A DNA stretch of 64,000 nucleotides from Anthostomella pinea (lineage: Eukaryota > Ascomycota > Sordariomycetes > Xylariales > Xylariaceae): positions 1,488,001-1,552,000 of the forward strand of contig CAUWAG010000003.1 in assembly GCA_963556695.1 (NCBI GenBank). Reading direction: 5' to 3'. The notes beneath the pieces are model-generated. The model did no database searches. It saw only the letters and a program-made list of their open reading frames with translations, and was not told where the DNA came from. Made by a program: the position numbers and the translations under genes. Position 1 is the first letter of the stretch. Every line of letters begins with the position of its first letter. Positions 42,666 through 55,102 of the stretch are shown piece after piece.

Positions 42666-43811
42666 CTATTCCCACGGCAAGTCCCGGTGCGGTAAGCGTA
42701 TAGCAACAGGCCGCGGCCTCTCCATAATGACGATATACGCAGGCGATCCGTCATCGAGCCACTGCACCTGGCAGCCGCTGAACATGTGGTCGGGTGGAAG
42801 AATCTCCCTCGGCTTTCCGACCTCGAAGTTGCTGAGCTCGGCTTCCATATTGCAGAGATGGAGAAGATCGTGTCCGGCCCATCCGTCGATCAGCTCGGCG
42901 ATGCGCTCGAAGCCCTTCGTGTGCCCGCCGCAGTCGCTGGGGTGGAAGCCGCATTGTATGAAGAGGTAGCTGTGGATGAGCTCGTGGATGAAGGTCGATA
43001 TGAGTAGGCGTCTGTTGTATTTCTTGTCCTTGAGGATCTGCTTTGACAGGAAGATCAAGGTCTCGAGACCCCCTTTCTCATCAGGTGCGTTCCTCAGTGC
43101 GGTGGTGCCTATCAGGTTGCTAGGCAGATCCTCCCAAGCCCAAGTCACGCGCCCTTTCAGTCTCCCTCGGAAGAAAATCTCGTTGACGGCGAAGAATATG
43201 CCCTGTAGGGCATCGTCGTCGATATCGAACTCTGCTCCGTGGGATTTGGGACAGATAAGGCTCCTCAAGATTCTCTCATGTTGGGCGAGCCTGCGTCGCT
43301 GACGGTTGCCCATGAGGTATCTTTCGACTAGTCTAGCCGCTGCATCGTGGTACTCATCTTCGGTCTGTGACGTATGATTTGTATCGGGAGTGTCATCCTG
43401 CCCTCGCACCTTCAAGAACAGGAAGGGGAGCTCGGGCCTCGTTGAGGTCTCAGCATAATCCGGGGGCCAGACTGAGCTGGGCTCCTCGAACGGCGTGTGG
43501 CCATCTCCGGATAAGCCGGAGTCGCTCTCTAGCGGTGACCTTCCAGCTTCCTTGATGACGAAGAACGGTGGGATGAGATTGTGGTTGAAGTGTCCGCTCT
43601 CGTACTCGTCGAAAGGGCTGTCGAGTCGAAGACGCTTCCATTCTGGGAGTAGCTCATAGTCGTCTTGTAGATCGAAGTATTCGGGGTCGCTCAAACGTCG
43701 TTTCCTGGCCTCGGGATAACGGCGGTAATCAAGATCCCTATCGGTGAGAAGCGAAGAGTCACTCCAAGAGCGCTGCATCTCGAACCCTCCGACATACCAG
43801 CCGGCCATCAT
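42666..43811 (-). CDS. SprT-like zinc metallopeptidase domain protein
   Basis: A single exon of 381 residues, start ATG at 43811. The SprT-like domain occupies roughly residues 190-345. Its zinc site is visible as STFIHELIHSYLF (HExxH with catalytic Glu) and a third His in DCGGHTKGFERIAEL. Upstream lies an acidic, probably disordered region of about 150 residues. SprT-like proteins include DNA-protein crosslink proteases (Spartan type) and uncharacterised fungal members; no PCNA-binding or ubiquitin-binding motif was recognised here, so a repair role is not claimed. The frame is intact and the gene marks the return to ordinary gene-bearing DNA after the relic region. Confidence 0.88.
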   Translation of the reverse strand: MMAGWYVGGFEMQRSWSDSSLLTDRDLDYRRYPEARKRRLSDPEYFDLQDDYELLPEWKRLRLDSPFDEYESGHFNHNLIPPFFVIKEAGRSPLESDSGLSGDGHTPFEEPSSVWPPDYAETSTRPELPFLFLKVRGQDDTPDTNHTSQTEDEYHDAAARLVERYLMGNRQRRRLAQHERILRSLICPKSHGAEFDIDDDALQGIFFAVNEIFFRGRLKGRVTWAWEDLPSNLIGTTALRNAPDEKGGLETLIFLSKQILKDKKYNRRLLISTFIHELIHSYLFIQCGFHPSDCGGHTKGFERIAELIDGWAGHDLLHLCNMEAELSNFEVGKPREILPPDHMFSGCQVQWLDDGSPAYIVIMERPRPVAIRLPHRDLPWE

Positions 43812-46049
43812 ACATGCTTGAGGAGATTCGATCGCAATAACGGATAATGGGCGATGCGTTACTGGCGGCCAGGTTCAGACCAAAAGCAAGCAGATGCAAA
43901 AGGCAGAATTGCGAAATATCACAAGGAGCAGAGCCGCTTGATGTGCAGCCGCAGGTCTGCCAGGGGTTTTGACTTCGGCCGCGAAGTCCGCCGACGTTGG
44001 ACGATACACGGGATCCCCTGCAGGCCGACTTGAGCTGGCGGAGATTAACGCCGGCAGCTAAGATAACGTGTTAGCCGTTAGCCTCACTTTGCCTTATTAC
44101 GGTAGCCAGCTCTTCGCGTGGTGGACTGGCGTGACTGGATGCGTGACAGGCGACGGGTGACGGACAATGGGGAGAGACGGGTGTCTTAAGAGCCCCAGGC
44201 TTCGGGCGAGGCAAACCCGCAAATAGACAAAGCCCACAGTAGAGGGATGCGCGCTGTCTAGGGCTTCCCGGCTGGAAAATCCCGGAAATCCGGATCTGCG
44301 TCGATGCTCCGTGACCGCTACAACCCAGCCCACTCTGCCATTCATGCAGTGGCAGGAAACTCATTGGAGACTCTTCTGTCTGGATCCACGCCTCGCCGAA
44401 CCGTCCGTCCGGCATGAAGGGAATGAAGGACATAAGTGGAGAAGGCAAGGGTCCAGCCAGCGTGCTCGACGATCCAAGGTCCAAAGGGGGAGCGGTGAAA
44501 GGCTCAAGGGTAGAGCGACGAGACTGACTGTGAGATGGCAGGATGGACACGGATAGTATAGGGAATGGGGATGATGCGAGATGCTGGTCTGCACATGCAT
44601 GCAGTGGTGATGGCGCTTAGTCGATGCGGAACGGTTGCAGTAGCGCAGTGGCGTATGTACTGTATGCAGATGAAGAATATGTATGGTACATGAACGGTGT
44701 GTGTGGTAAGGCATGGCATGTTGGTTGGCATGGTACACGAGAGTGACGATACCTCGTTTCAAGGAACAGGTGGCACAATACGACACACAATGATACAGTA
44801 ATAGAAACAGCGTGGCGTGGCGTGACGCTCTGGTGGTACTGTGCTCGAATCATCGATGTTTGTATCATCGTCCATCTTCCTCACAGCACTCGAAGAAGTC
44901 CCAGTCGTCCCATACCTACCTACACAACGCTACATCATTCGTCCTTGGGCTTCATCTGATGACTGCGTCGCGTCTACAGTACCGGACCCAGCGGGACGGA
45001 AACGCAGCGGGTGTTTCCAGTTTCCATCGAGGGCGTCGAGCCGCGTGGTGGGCAGCACAGCTCGACTGGTGTTTGGGAATAACGGGACACCGTTGCGTTG
45101 GTCGTGGTCAGCATGTGCAGGGGGTGGCGATGCCATGCTGTACGAGCAGGCGAGGTCGGGGAATATGCCTGGACTGATGTGGCAGGATAGAACCAAAGGA
45201 AGCGATCTACGCCGATCCCCTCCAGTCCAGTCCAGTGATCTCCGAAGCGAACTGCCAGACTTTGCAAAGACTCCAAAGAGGGAGGAAGATCTCACATCAG
45301 ATGAGAAATCGTCAATGCGATGCAAAAAGAGAAAGGCGGCAAGAAATCGACTGGTCTCAATTCGGTGCGACCGAAATGGGGGTTTGGGGGCCCTCTTTTT
45401 CTGGGTGGCCCGGGGCCCCTGTCACCCCTGTCCCGACGGGGGTTTCTCATTTTTGTGATTGGTCGCCATTGCCTCTTCAACGCGGCAACCCGCCCTGATT
45501 CGTTGCCTCACCCTTCCCGATTGGCGAAGCGCCTCGAACGTGCATTTTTGTTGAGGCTGCATCTCGCATGTGCCATCATCCCTGCAAGGCCACACAACTT
45601 TCATCTCTCTCTGTCTGGCGTACGTTTCCGACATATTTCCATTTGATAGATCAGCGTCCGAACATAGGAGCACAAGAGTGCAAGCCGCTCCGCCTGTGTA
45701 TCAAAATGTTGGCAATGGCCATTTCGAATGAAACGCTATGGATGTAGACTCGCTGGAGTGCATCCCGCAAGAACCCCAGGATCCCACACACCAGCCAATG
45801 AACCCGTATGCTTTCAATGCGATATCCATGGCAATGCAGCCTACCCGCCTCAACATGCAACCTACACCATCGGGACAGGCACGTGATTCAACCTCGCTTA
45901 TTCGGCTCCCAGTTCCGCGGTATCGTGCGCTGGCAGCGACATGCTCAGAACCGACCCCTTTCCAAACAAAGGTCAATCAAACTCGCTGCATACCGTTACT
46001 GGAAGTGAAATAAGTACCGCATAAACTCCCTCTCATTGGCAATCATTGA
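43812..46049. other. Intergenic region
   Basis: About 2.2 kb with no supportable gene. Open frames on both strands overlap heavily and have low-complexity composition. The stretch 45738-46013 is open in two plus-strand frames but shows no domain. Confidence 0.5.
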
Positions 46050-48057
46050 CTAGAATCCATTGCGAATATTGCCAGCCCCAAGATGCTGCACAAACCGGGC
46101 TTCGTTGGCCTGTCGTTCGAGCGCTTGCCTCATTCTCTCGCTGTACAGCATCTCCTCGTGCTCCGCCGCCAACTCTTCCGGCGTCTTCGTGACGTCTTCG
46201 AAATCCTCTGCAGAGAATCCTGGCTTCGATGTAAAGCTGACAAGGCCCAACTTCTCGCCAGTCCAGAACAGAATATCGTCGTTATTGGCTTGCACCTCGT
46301 CATCCTGTCCGGTTCCGGTGGGAAGGAGCTTTCTGGCCAGCTCGTCTAATGCCGGCATCGAGGCGAAGAGGGAGCGCTGGACAAGCTTCTCCGATTTGCC
46401 AATCTTGAGCCGCCGGACTTCAGTAAACCCATCGCGCTCAACCCATTTCAGATAACCCTGTCCGTCAGAAAATAGTATCCGGGTCCCGTGATTGATGACA
46501 GATAGGAGCTTTGACTTGGAAGCCGTCTGTCGATTCTTCATAACCGAGTTACAGGAGGATCCAGTTTTGGGGCGATCGTCAGCCGCCGGAGACAAGCCAT
46601 ATAGCTCCAGAGAGCCCTTGGTGTTGTATTCACCACAAGCTATCAGTGTTCTTCCGCCAGGAACATTCTTAGACTTCTTGACCTGTTCCTCTGACAGCTG
46701 TAGACGCCGCCGAAGGTCACTGTCAATACTCGAGAAGGGATAGGGGAGAGAGGCAAGGCTGCAAAGTCGGGCGCCCGAGTGAATCGACCCCTTGATTGAC
46801 GGAAACATGCGCCGATCGTAGTGAAGGATGTTTGAAAATCGACCACCAACAAATATGTCATATGTCTGGTCTTGGTTCCCGGGGCAATCAAGGTGGAGAA
46901 TACTCTGTGGTCCCGACTGCGCGAGTGGAGCGTAGGGTGGTAGAGGTCTCGGATCTAGTACCCTAGATAAGTCAAAAACAAACTTGTGTCCGGCATAGTC
47001 CGTTCGCTCTCCATGATATTGGCGATGCTGATACCTAGATCTATAATCATGCAGATGTAGGCCGTTAACAGTGCCTATCGTGAGTGGGATCCTGGGGTCA
47101 GCAGCTGACAGAGTGGTAATAGACCACTCAAAGGGCTGGACATCAACGACAGCCAGTGTCCGAAGGTCGACTTCGACAAGGCCTTTTAGAATGTCAGCAT
47201 TGATTCACACGCGATCTGCTTGGAGATCTTACGGCTCTGGACCGTGAAGAATGCCCGGTCTCTCTGGCTATCTACGCTGACGCATTCGGTAACACCGGTA
47301 TTAATCATCTTTGATCGCCTCGATAGGTCTGTTTCGGGGCCGTCTGCACAGAGCAGACCAGGGCTACTCCTCGAGTAGATGGTACCTGTTCCTTTCTTCG
47401 AGCAAGTGCCTTTGATATCCCAGAGGCAGACCGAACCATCGGCTAGCGGTGATACCGCAAAGAGCTCGTGAGGATTGGATTCGGAGGGCTTGTACAATGC
47501 AACACCACTAACATCGGCCGCGCCCTTCACTGAGCCACTCGAGACTTGAGGCTTCTGAAACCAACTGACAGCAGTCGGAGCGTTCCTTTGAATGTATTCA
47601 TCGTACCAGTTCGTCGTCTCAGAGGGGAAGGTTGGATCCCAGTTGGCAGCGATTCGAACGTGTTCTTTCTTTCTTCTCTTAGCGCTGAGCCGACTGAGGT
47701 TCTCTACCACAGTCGATTGGGGCTCGCCGTGACCTTCTGGTTCGTGTCCTACTAACGAAGCGCCGCCCTCGTCGACCCAGTCCGAACCCCATCGGTAGAG
47801 CTGCACTCGTTCGAGCAATGCGGAAGCCAGCAAGCACCGATGGCGCCACACGGTACTATCTCGGCATAGGCGTAGGAAATGTTTCGACAGAGGCTGGAGT
47901 TTGACTATGTCGTGTGTATCGAGGACTGGAGACCAAACACATCAGCAAGGCCTCGAATCAACACAACAGGAGCAAGCGGAGGAGGAGGGGTCGTACACGA
48001 TAAGATCTGGAGGAAGAGCTCGTCGGGCAAAGACTGAAGGCGATTTGGGGCCGCCAT
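46050..48057 (-). CDS. F-box protein with a WD-like C-terminal region
   Basis: Three exons (48057-47997, 47925-47233, 47182-46050) give 628 residues. The first splice rebuilds a clear F-box: LQSLPDELFLQILS, then FLDTHDIVKLQPLSKHF and WRHRCLLAS. The rest looks like a beta-propeller: ADGSVCLWDIKG near the middle, RLVEVDLRTLAVVDVQPFEW and YDIFVGGRFSNILHYDRRMF further on. F-box/WD proteins act as substrate receptors of SCF ubiquitin ligases; the target is unknown. Donor choice in exon 1 (second GT, GTACGA) was decided by phase and by completion of the F-box. The C-terminus is helical and charged (EELAAEHEEMLYSERMRQAL). The frame is intact. Confidence 0.88.
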
Positions 48058-50568
48058 GATGCAACACACTACCACTGCTCGCGTTGGGTCACTGTGAGCA
48101 CATTCGTTCGAAGGTCGGTCCTTTGTCATGCGGGTAGTATCATGATCCGGGGGAGATGGGTGTCGCGATACAGTCGATGAAAACAAAGAATGTAGATAGA
48201 TATCTATAGCATGAGCGAGTGACTTATACTAATAAACCAACATCTACTTGGTCCAATCTGTTTGGCAAAGGCGTAATGAGCGAGAGGCTTCTTGTAGGTG
48301 TGAGGTAAAGGTGGTTGTACCCGACGTCAGCGAAGACCAAGAATACATGTAGGACCACCTGCATGGACCCCTCCGCTTATCGGTCAGTAGCGATCGACAA
48401 TTCGTGCCAATCACGCTAAGATTATGGGGCCCTTCCCCACGTTCTCGGTCGAGAGTGGAGACTCCTATCGGGACAGGGTGTGGCGCTGTGGCTTGTGTGG
48501 CGTTTGTTGTCGCGGGAGCTCGGACCCGCCCGATTGAGACACCACACCACCAGACCGACATCAGACATCAATCCGTCCACCCCATTCGAACCTCGTCTTG
48601 ATGTCGAGACTTCCGTCATGTACAATTGTAACGACACGTTACTTGATATTCACAATGAAACCAAAGGTCTTCTTGTAGAGCCCGTTGTTTCCAGCTCAGG
48701 CGTCTGGCCCTTGAAAAGCTGCCTTCTTTCCTCCACGCTCGACGGCTCCGGACAGTAGGCTGGAATCCGAACCCCCTTCCAACCTCCACCCGAAGACCAC
48801 AAGTACAGAGCTTGCCAGCATCAAATCCCGCAACATGCTAGCATGACATACCCCTTGCCCTATCATGGCATGGATCAAGCCTTACTTTATGCTGTTCAAG
48901 CGGCTCAAGACGGGGTGCTGCTGTGGGTCGCCATCTCTCGAAGGGGCACAAACCTCCTTCATAGTCCCGCTCCAAATACGTTGTACATACTCTCCTTTGA
49001 CCTGTGTTTTATCAGAACCTTCCATCTTGAGCTCGAGAGGGTATCCAATGGAAGAAGGGTGGTTCTTGCACCGGTACACGATGGCATGCCCCCAGGAAGA
49101 CAGGCATGCAAGACGTACAGTATATGGTAGGCCTTCCAAGTCCATCCCAGACCATGACATTCTGATAGAGCCTTGGGTGAGGTTCGGTATTTCAGGCAGA
49201 TGGGCATTTCGCGACTACATCATGGCGTAGTGTTTGCCACAAGTTGGGTGTGTCGTACAGTGATGACAGCTAAAGGGGGGCTAAAGCGAGTTTGGTATCA
49301 AAACTCCGCATCTCATGGCACGGATGGCATGGGCAATACCACGGGTAGAGGCAATGCGTTTTGGTAGCACTGCCTGGCTCGATTGCCGGGTTTTGGATCC
49401 TGGTGCGGGTAGTAAGAGTCTTGGATGCGGATGCGCATAGGACATCTGTACCCTCGAACATGTCTTCGTGCCATACTGGTCTGAGCGTCGTCAACATGTG
49501 GCTTTCAACTTTTGGAGTTGGGATCCAGTCGAGTGCGAGCATGGTATGAATAGTCTGGGATTGCAGGACTTGACCTAATGTTGTGGCTGACGGTGGTGCG
49601 GCACTCGTGAACACGATGCACAGGTGAGTGAGCTTGAGGGGGCGGGCGTTGGTGTGAGTTGTATAAAGGAAATACACCACGGAATGGTAGATGCCTGACA
49701 TGATTATAGTAGACACCTAACTCGCCTCCAACTTGCAAAAATCAGCGTTCATGCACACCTGCACACTTCCTATGCCACAAGGATACCGAGCCACAATTGA
49801 TTTTGCAATCACCAAATCGTGCGCTCCTCTCTTTTGCCACAACCTGGCCTGCAAATCACCACTTTGGATCCTCCTCTATCTGCGTGCCACATCTTCATCA
49901 ACGTCGACGCCGCCGTACTTGGCCTCGATCTTGATCTCAGCTCGCGCGGGTCTCTGAGGAGGCTGCCGCACTTCTCCCCCAGAAGATCGCACCTTCCCAT
50001 CTCCTCGCACTCGGCCTTGCCCAACCCAAAACGTCTGACATCACACCTTGCACCTCGCACTCGGTCTTCGCCAAGGGACCTCTCGATCTTTTTCAATTAT
50101 GCATGCGGATTTCCAATCTCTGCAACTTCCGAGTTTCTCCTGCAATTGAACATCTCCAACGGCACCTCCCCTGCCATCTACTTCTCTACACTGCCTACCT
50201 AGATACTCGTCCTTCTTCCCACTTGTGCACCTTTCGGTACATGTATTGAGCACTGCCTCTCCAACCTCCGGATGACACACACCTCATACATCTTACTCCT
50301 TCTTTCCTCTCACTCTGCGAATGAAGTGCAGTTCTCCACTACCTGCTCAACTGCAATCGATCCATCAATCAGCCAGCCACACACGTCTGATCTTCTAAGA
50401 AAGGTACGTCTGGTAACTATTCCCCACATCCGTGCAAGCTTTCACCCGCACTATCATCACCATCACCAATGACGTATCCTTCTTCCATCCCGTCCTTCGT
50501 GTTCACTGACATTGGGATGCTATAGCACCTTCGGTTCTGCAGGACGCCCGTGGGCCGTGGCATACACC
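48058..50568. other. Intergenic region between divergent genes
   Basis: About 2.5 kb with no supportable gene. The last 700 bases are C/T-rich and end in CACCATGG at the next start, typical of a long fungal promoter and leader. Short upstream ATGs occur in this leader. Confidence 0.5.
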
Positions 50569-53500
50569 ATGGCAGGTAGTCAATCCCGCGACGATGGGGA
50601 CTTCTTCCCTTTCGTCTTCGAGTCGTCGACTAGCGTCCCTCAAGCTGAGCCTCCCACGGTCACCCAAGCGGCATCGTCCAAGTCTGCGAGAAGTTTGACA
50701 CCTCGTGGTCCCCTCTTCACGGATTTGAACGAGGCACACAAAAAGATCACCTCGCGATTGGGATCCAATAACCCTTTCCGCAAGGCATCGAATGAGGCCG
50801 ACTCGACTCCTAGCATCTCTAATCGAGACTTCAGCAGCTCGTCCTTCGGTAGACCCATCGTCGGCCCGGGCTCTGAGCCACCGAACGACCATCTACCGTC
50901 TCGACCCGCCTCGACTGCCGGGACATTGTTGGCCAGAACGCGTCGTGCCTCTTCGTTCGATTCCAGAGCTATGTCCACCGACCTGCCGCGTAATGAGGTT
51001 CACCCCAAGGTCGATGTGGCTAGATTAGATCAAACCGTAGACCTCCATCTCTCGGAGATCAGTGCTCGACCTCTTGAGACTTCGGGCAGTACGGTGGAGA
51101 AGATCTATGATCAGTACGCTTCAACAAGTCTCGATCATCCCTCGTCAAGCTTCGGTAGCTCGGGTTTCGGCTACACTTTCTCGGGTGCCTATAATCCACC
51201 CAACTATCACCCCATCTCTCGCGAGGGCGCGGCCACGCGATGCGGCTTCCGGGGCGAGGAGCTTCGCGGGCCCCAAATGAAGGTCCGCAAGAACGCAGTT
51301 CGAGGGGTATGTATCTTGGACCAGTGCAGTCCGGATGGGCCAGAAGCTGACTATTCTCAGCATTATTTCCAAGCCGAATCATCCTCGTCGCAACCCCCTC
51401 AGAGCCCCTTACCAACAGCGCCGCCCATTCTTGTCGGCGCTGTTTCCACCCGGCAATCGGCTGAGGGCAGCTCGGCCCCCCCTGAGTCGAGCGTTTCCGA
51501 CTCACAGCATCTGCTCGACGCAGACGCTCAAGTAAACGAGCTTCGAGAGGCCTGTGATGCGCTCGTTCCCATGCCGCTTCGAATTCCCTCCAACCGGGTT
51601 CAGCAGGTCAGCCAAGAACGAAAGCAGGATGATTTGCCCGGTGATGCCGACAATAGCCTGGAAACGAATCATGATCCGTTCAAGTATGACGCCGGCGACT
51701 ACCAGACCTTCCTGCGCCCTCTCGGGCCTCTCGGGGAACGAGACATCAGCCAAGCGCTCAGACGGATGAGCAGAGCTGGTGTGCCTACATTGGGAACATT
51801 TGTCAGCCCCGACGGCAGTCCTTGTGAGAAGGCAGGTGACCAGACGCCACCTAACAGTCTCGATTCAGACGAGGACGCATCACCGGCTCCACGTCGGCGC
51901 CTCCAGGGCAACTTCTTTGATGAATCCGCATTTGGGGCTGCCGCGGCGGGCGACAGACGAGTCCGCGACATCAAAGTGGTCATCGGTCGCAAGCCAGACT
52001 TGGAATTGGACGACGGAATGAACCATGGCAGATTCGACGACCCCAATCATTTCAACAGCGCGCACAATCGCGTCGTGCGCGGAAAGTTCCTACGGGAAAT
52101 GACAAGCGATGGAGACTGGGTGACCGAGGCAACGAGCGAAGTTGGCTTTGGTGCCTATGCTGCGCCTCCCCGTCAACCATTCGAAACAGGCGTCAAGGCA
52201 ACTGGAAGTAGCATTGCAGACTACTCTGACGACGACGGCGGCCATCCCCAGGGACCGTTTAGCTCGCGAGAGCATATTCTGCAACATCCCGCAGGTGAGG
52301 CGCCACGCAATGCGTACGAGATACGAAGATTGAAAGACACGAAGCAGCCTGTCTTTCTCCCTCGACGCACGAACGCATTTCCAGAGAACTCGATCCGGCT
52401 ATATTCGAACAGCGCCAAAGACGAGGCGAGTAGCGCTCGCGATCCCTTCGCGAAAGACTGGTCTTCAAACCCCTTTGGACAGGGTAGCTACAGACGAGCA
52501 GACGCCAAAAGCAACTTCAACTACAAGTTTGACAGAAAAGGCCCCTCGAAATATGACTTCCGGGATTCAACCTCTGAATATGCCCCGGCTGCAGCTAGCA
52601 ATCAGGCCACGTGCGGAACCCAGTTCACTGCCACGCATGCCATGCTTCCTGAGGCCGATGACGATCTAGGGGATGACAACCACCCGTCCACGACAGATGC
52701 ACGATTCGATGAGTCTGCTGATTTCGAGGCTGAGCGAAATCCATCCATCAGGGTGTCTGCGCTCAAGGATGCTTATGCTACTTCTCAGTTAGACCGACAG
52801 AGCCGTGGTCCACGAGACCCGGTTGCGAGGGACTACCAATATCGCCAGCCGAGAGAACTTGACCAGAAAGAGTTCGTGGCTGCATCGCCATGCTTGTTTC
52901 ATGGAGATCTTCATGGAGAGCCTCATTCTGCGTCTTCGAAGTTCCAGTTTGAGCTTCTGCCTCTTGACCAAGCCCAGCTGAAGTACAAGAAGCAGAGAGA
53001 CAGTGGCGAGACTGACGAGACCGAGCCAGCCGAGATCAGAATCAACCGGGCGAAGAGCAACGACTCTTCTCGTGGCTTCTCGGGGTCTAGTCCTATCGAA
53101 CCACCGAAGCAAGCCCATGTACGACGAAAGCGCTTGGGTGCCAATCTATCGTCAAGCTTCACACCTCCCAGTTGGCAATCTCTGAGGGATGCATTGCAAG
53201 GTAAGACAAGTCGTTTAATCCAGCGTGGGCTCTTGTTAATATTCTCAGATACTCCTACGCCCCTAAGGAGGCTTGAGATTTCTCCAATCTCTAGCGGTGA
53301 CCAGTCCATGCCAATGGACAGCGTCCTTGGATCGCCAGAGACTCCTACCACGAACTACACAGACACTCCAACCATGGTGAAGAAGCATGGATGGTACGGA
53401 AAAGTGTCGCCTCGCCTGCGACCTCTGCGGAGACAGAATCAGCGCAACTACGCGGATCAAAGTATCCGCAACTACATGGAGCGCAACCCAACACCTGGGT

Positions 53501-53781
53501 TCGTGTCACCAGACGATTACATCTCGGACAAGGCCAGGTATCGTCGGAAATGCTGGTTCTACGTCATGATAGTCCTGTCATTCCTGCCGTTCTTTGCGCT
53601 TCTCGTTTTGACAGGAGTGTTCAACGACTCGCTTGCCTGGTTCACTCAAGGTGAAGTATATCAACTGACGCGCAGTCAGAGGAAGATAATCAAGGGGTTG
53701 TTCATCTCGGAATGCATTGTCTACGCGGCCTGCATCACAGCTATCGTCGTATACTACGTCACGAAGAGCCGAGGTCTTTGA
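50569..53781 (+). CDS. Serine-rich protein with two C-terminal membrane segments, unknown function
   Basis: Three exons (50569-51306, 51361-53200, 53249-53781) give 1036 residues. About 950 residues are polar, rich in Ser, Asp, Arg and Pro and probably disordered. The last 80 residues contain two hydrophobic spans, WFYVMIVLSFLPFFALLVLT and a second ending IVYAACITAIVVYYV, separated by a charged loop. A large cytosolic tail anchored by two C-terminal helices is therefore likely. I do not recognise a named family. Both introns (54 and 48 nt) are stop-free multiples of three with strong GTATGT/GTAAGA donors and TTCTCAG acceptors, so the open frame also runs through them. The start was chosen for its CACCATGG context; an in-frame ATG lies at 50512. 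Confidence 0.78.
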   Translation: MAGSQSRDDGDFFPFVFESSTSVPQAEPPTVTQAASSKSARSLTPRGPLFTDLNEAHKKITSRLGSNNPFRKASNEADSTPSISNRDFSSSSFGRPIVGPGSEPPNDHLPSRPASTAGTLLARTRRASSFDSRAMSTDLPRNEVHPKVDVARLDQTVDLHLSEISARPLETSGSTVEKIYDQYASTSLDHPSSSFGSSGFGYTFSGAYNPPNYHPISREGAATRCGFRGEELRGPQMKVRKNAVRGVCILDQCSPDGPEADYSQHYFQAESSSSQPPQSPLPTAPPILVGAVSTRQSAEGSSAPPESSVSDSQHLLDADAQVNELREACDALVPMPLRIPSNRVQQVSQERKQDDLPGDADNSLETNHDPFKYDAGDYQTFLRPLGPLGERDISQALRRMSRAGVPTLGTFVSPDGSPCEKAGDQTPPNSLDSDEDASPAPRRRLQGNFFDESAFGAAAAGDRRVRDIKVVIGRKPDLELDDGMNHGRFDDPNHFNSAHNRVVRGKFLREMTSDGDWVTEATSEVGFGAYAAPPRQPFETGVKATGSSIADYSDDDGGHPQGPFSSREHILQHPAGEAPRNAYEIRRLKDTKQPVFLPRRTNAFPENSIRLYSNSAKDEASSARDPFAKDWSSNPFGQGSYRRADAKSNFNYKFDRKGPSKYDFRDSTSEYAPAAASNQATCGTQFTATHAMLPEADDDLGDDNHPSTTDARFDESADFEAERNPSIRVSALKDAYATSQLDRQSRGPRDPVARDYQYRQPRELDQKEFVAASPCLFHGDLHGEPHSASSKFQFELLPLDQAQLKYKKQRDSGETDETEPAEIRINRAKSNDSSRGFSGSSPIEPPKQAHVRRKRLGANLSSSFTPPSWQSLRDALQGKTSRLIQRGLLLIFSDTPTPLRRLEISPISSGDQSMPMDSVLGSPETPTTNYTDTPTMVKKHGWYGKVSPRLRPLRRQNQRNYADQSIRNYMERNPTPGFVSPDDYISDKARYRRKCWFYVMIVLSFLPFFALLVLTGVFNDSLAWFTQGEVYQLTRSQRKIIKGLFISECIVYAACITAIVVYYVTKSRGL

Positions 53782-55102
53782 TAATCCACCCGAAGCCGAC
53801 GATACTCCGTATGGCATCTCGAGTCCAGATACGGGTCAACCCATCACGTCCGTTGGTATCGGACTTAGCAACACGGTCCTTGGTTGGCACGCGTAACTTC
53901 CCTTCACTTGCGCCCGTCCTTAACTTCACGGATCATTACACGGTTTCTTTTTTGGTACGGTGGCACCAATGAAGCGTTCAGGTTTGGCCACCAAGTACCC
54001 GAACGCGCAAACCAAGTCGAGGTTCTGCAATCTTCGATTCCCTCACGGCTCGTAACATATTGTTCCATGTTCTTGGTTGCCCAAGTCGGCGCACCACGAG
54101 AACCGAATGATTTTTCTTTGTCTCGTCACACAATTGTCGGATTCTGTAACAAATACTGTAACTACTAACTAGTGGCCACCGGTGGAGATCTACACGATTG
54201 CATCGCTTCACGGACTACGAAGAAACAAAACGGCACAGGAGACATGCCATCGGCTGGCTTGCTACCCGATTACAGACGCGATGAGTCGGGCGTCAGAACC
54301 CATGCGGCTCGAGGCAAGTACAGCAACCTCCTGGATACGGGCGTATCATTTCCTTCCCAGCTAGTCGTGCCGAACATGCTTCGACAAGAAGCAAGGGCTG
54401 ACACAAAGTCGCACTGCTTCCGATGAAAGGCGTTGCACATTACACTACGAGCCTAGAGGTGAAAGGGGCTCATTCCTTTGGTCTGGATTTAATCGCGAGA
54501 TCTGGTTTCACCCTGGCTAGATGGATGGAAGGATGGATAGGGCGCTGCGTTTGGATGTCTTCCTCCTTGCGTGCTAGTGGCAAGCAGACCAAAGTGGTAG
54601 GAACCGTACGTTTCACGGACTCGTTGCTACGACGTTTGAGGCGTGAGGTCTCTTGAGTCGGCCTGGACTAGCTAGTCCTTGTGTACATAGAGACCAGGCT
54701 AGATGCACAAAAAGGGTGAGTTTCTTACGATGCCTGGTTTCTGTGATATCGCTGCTGCATGATCGTAGGGCTACTCTCATGTCAAGTTGTATGCGTTCTT
54801 TCATTGAGTCCAATGGGGATAACTGGCGGTAGGTACACTTCCTCATCAGTCGACCCAACCTTCCTACCACCCTTTCCTCGTGTGCAATGGGGAAAGAAAT
54901 GATGCATTCAAATAATCCCAATACAGTACATAAACAAACTCGCCAACATGTGACAAACGCCAAGTGGAAATGCAGCAAAAGACCCGACCCCCTTTCTCCC
55001 ACCTCATGGGGGCTGGGTCACTGAGTCTGTCTATATGTACTGTCTGTCCTCGCCCTCCTCCTTCTTCATTCTCAACTCCTTTCTTCCCATCGTCACTTCA
55101 CA
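53782..55102. other. Intergenic region between convergent genes
   Basis: About 1.3 kb between the ends of the Ser-rich protein gene and the ABC transporter gene. No gene or RNA recognised. A mixture of short frames only. Confidence 0.5.

Noticed and set aside
44071..44550. Open frame of 159 codons on the minus strand
   Set aside because: Low-complexity Ser/Pro composition, overlapping frames on both strands and no motif.
45738..46013. Possible small plus-strand protein beginning MDVDSLECIPQEPQ
   Set aside because: Two overlapping frames are equally open, no domain is seen, and it lies just after the end of the convergent F-box gene, where untranslated sequence is expected.
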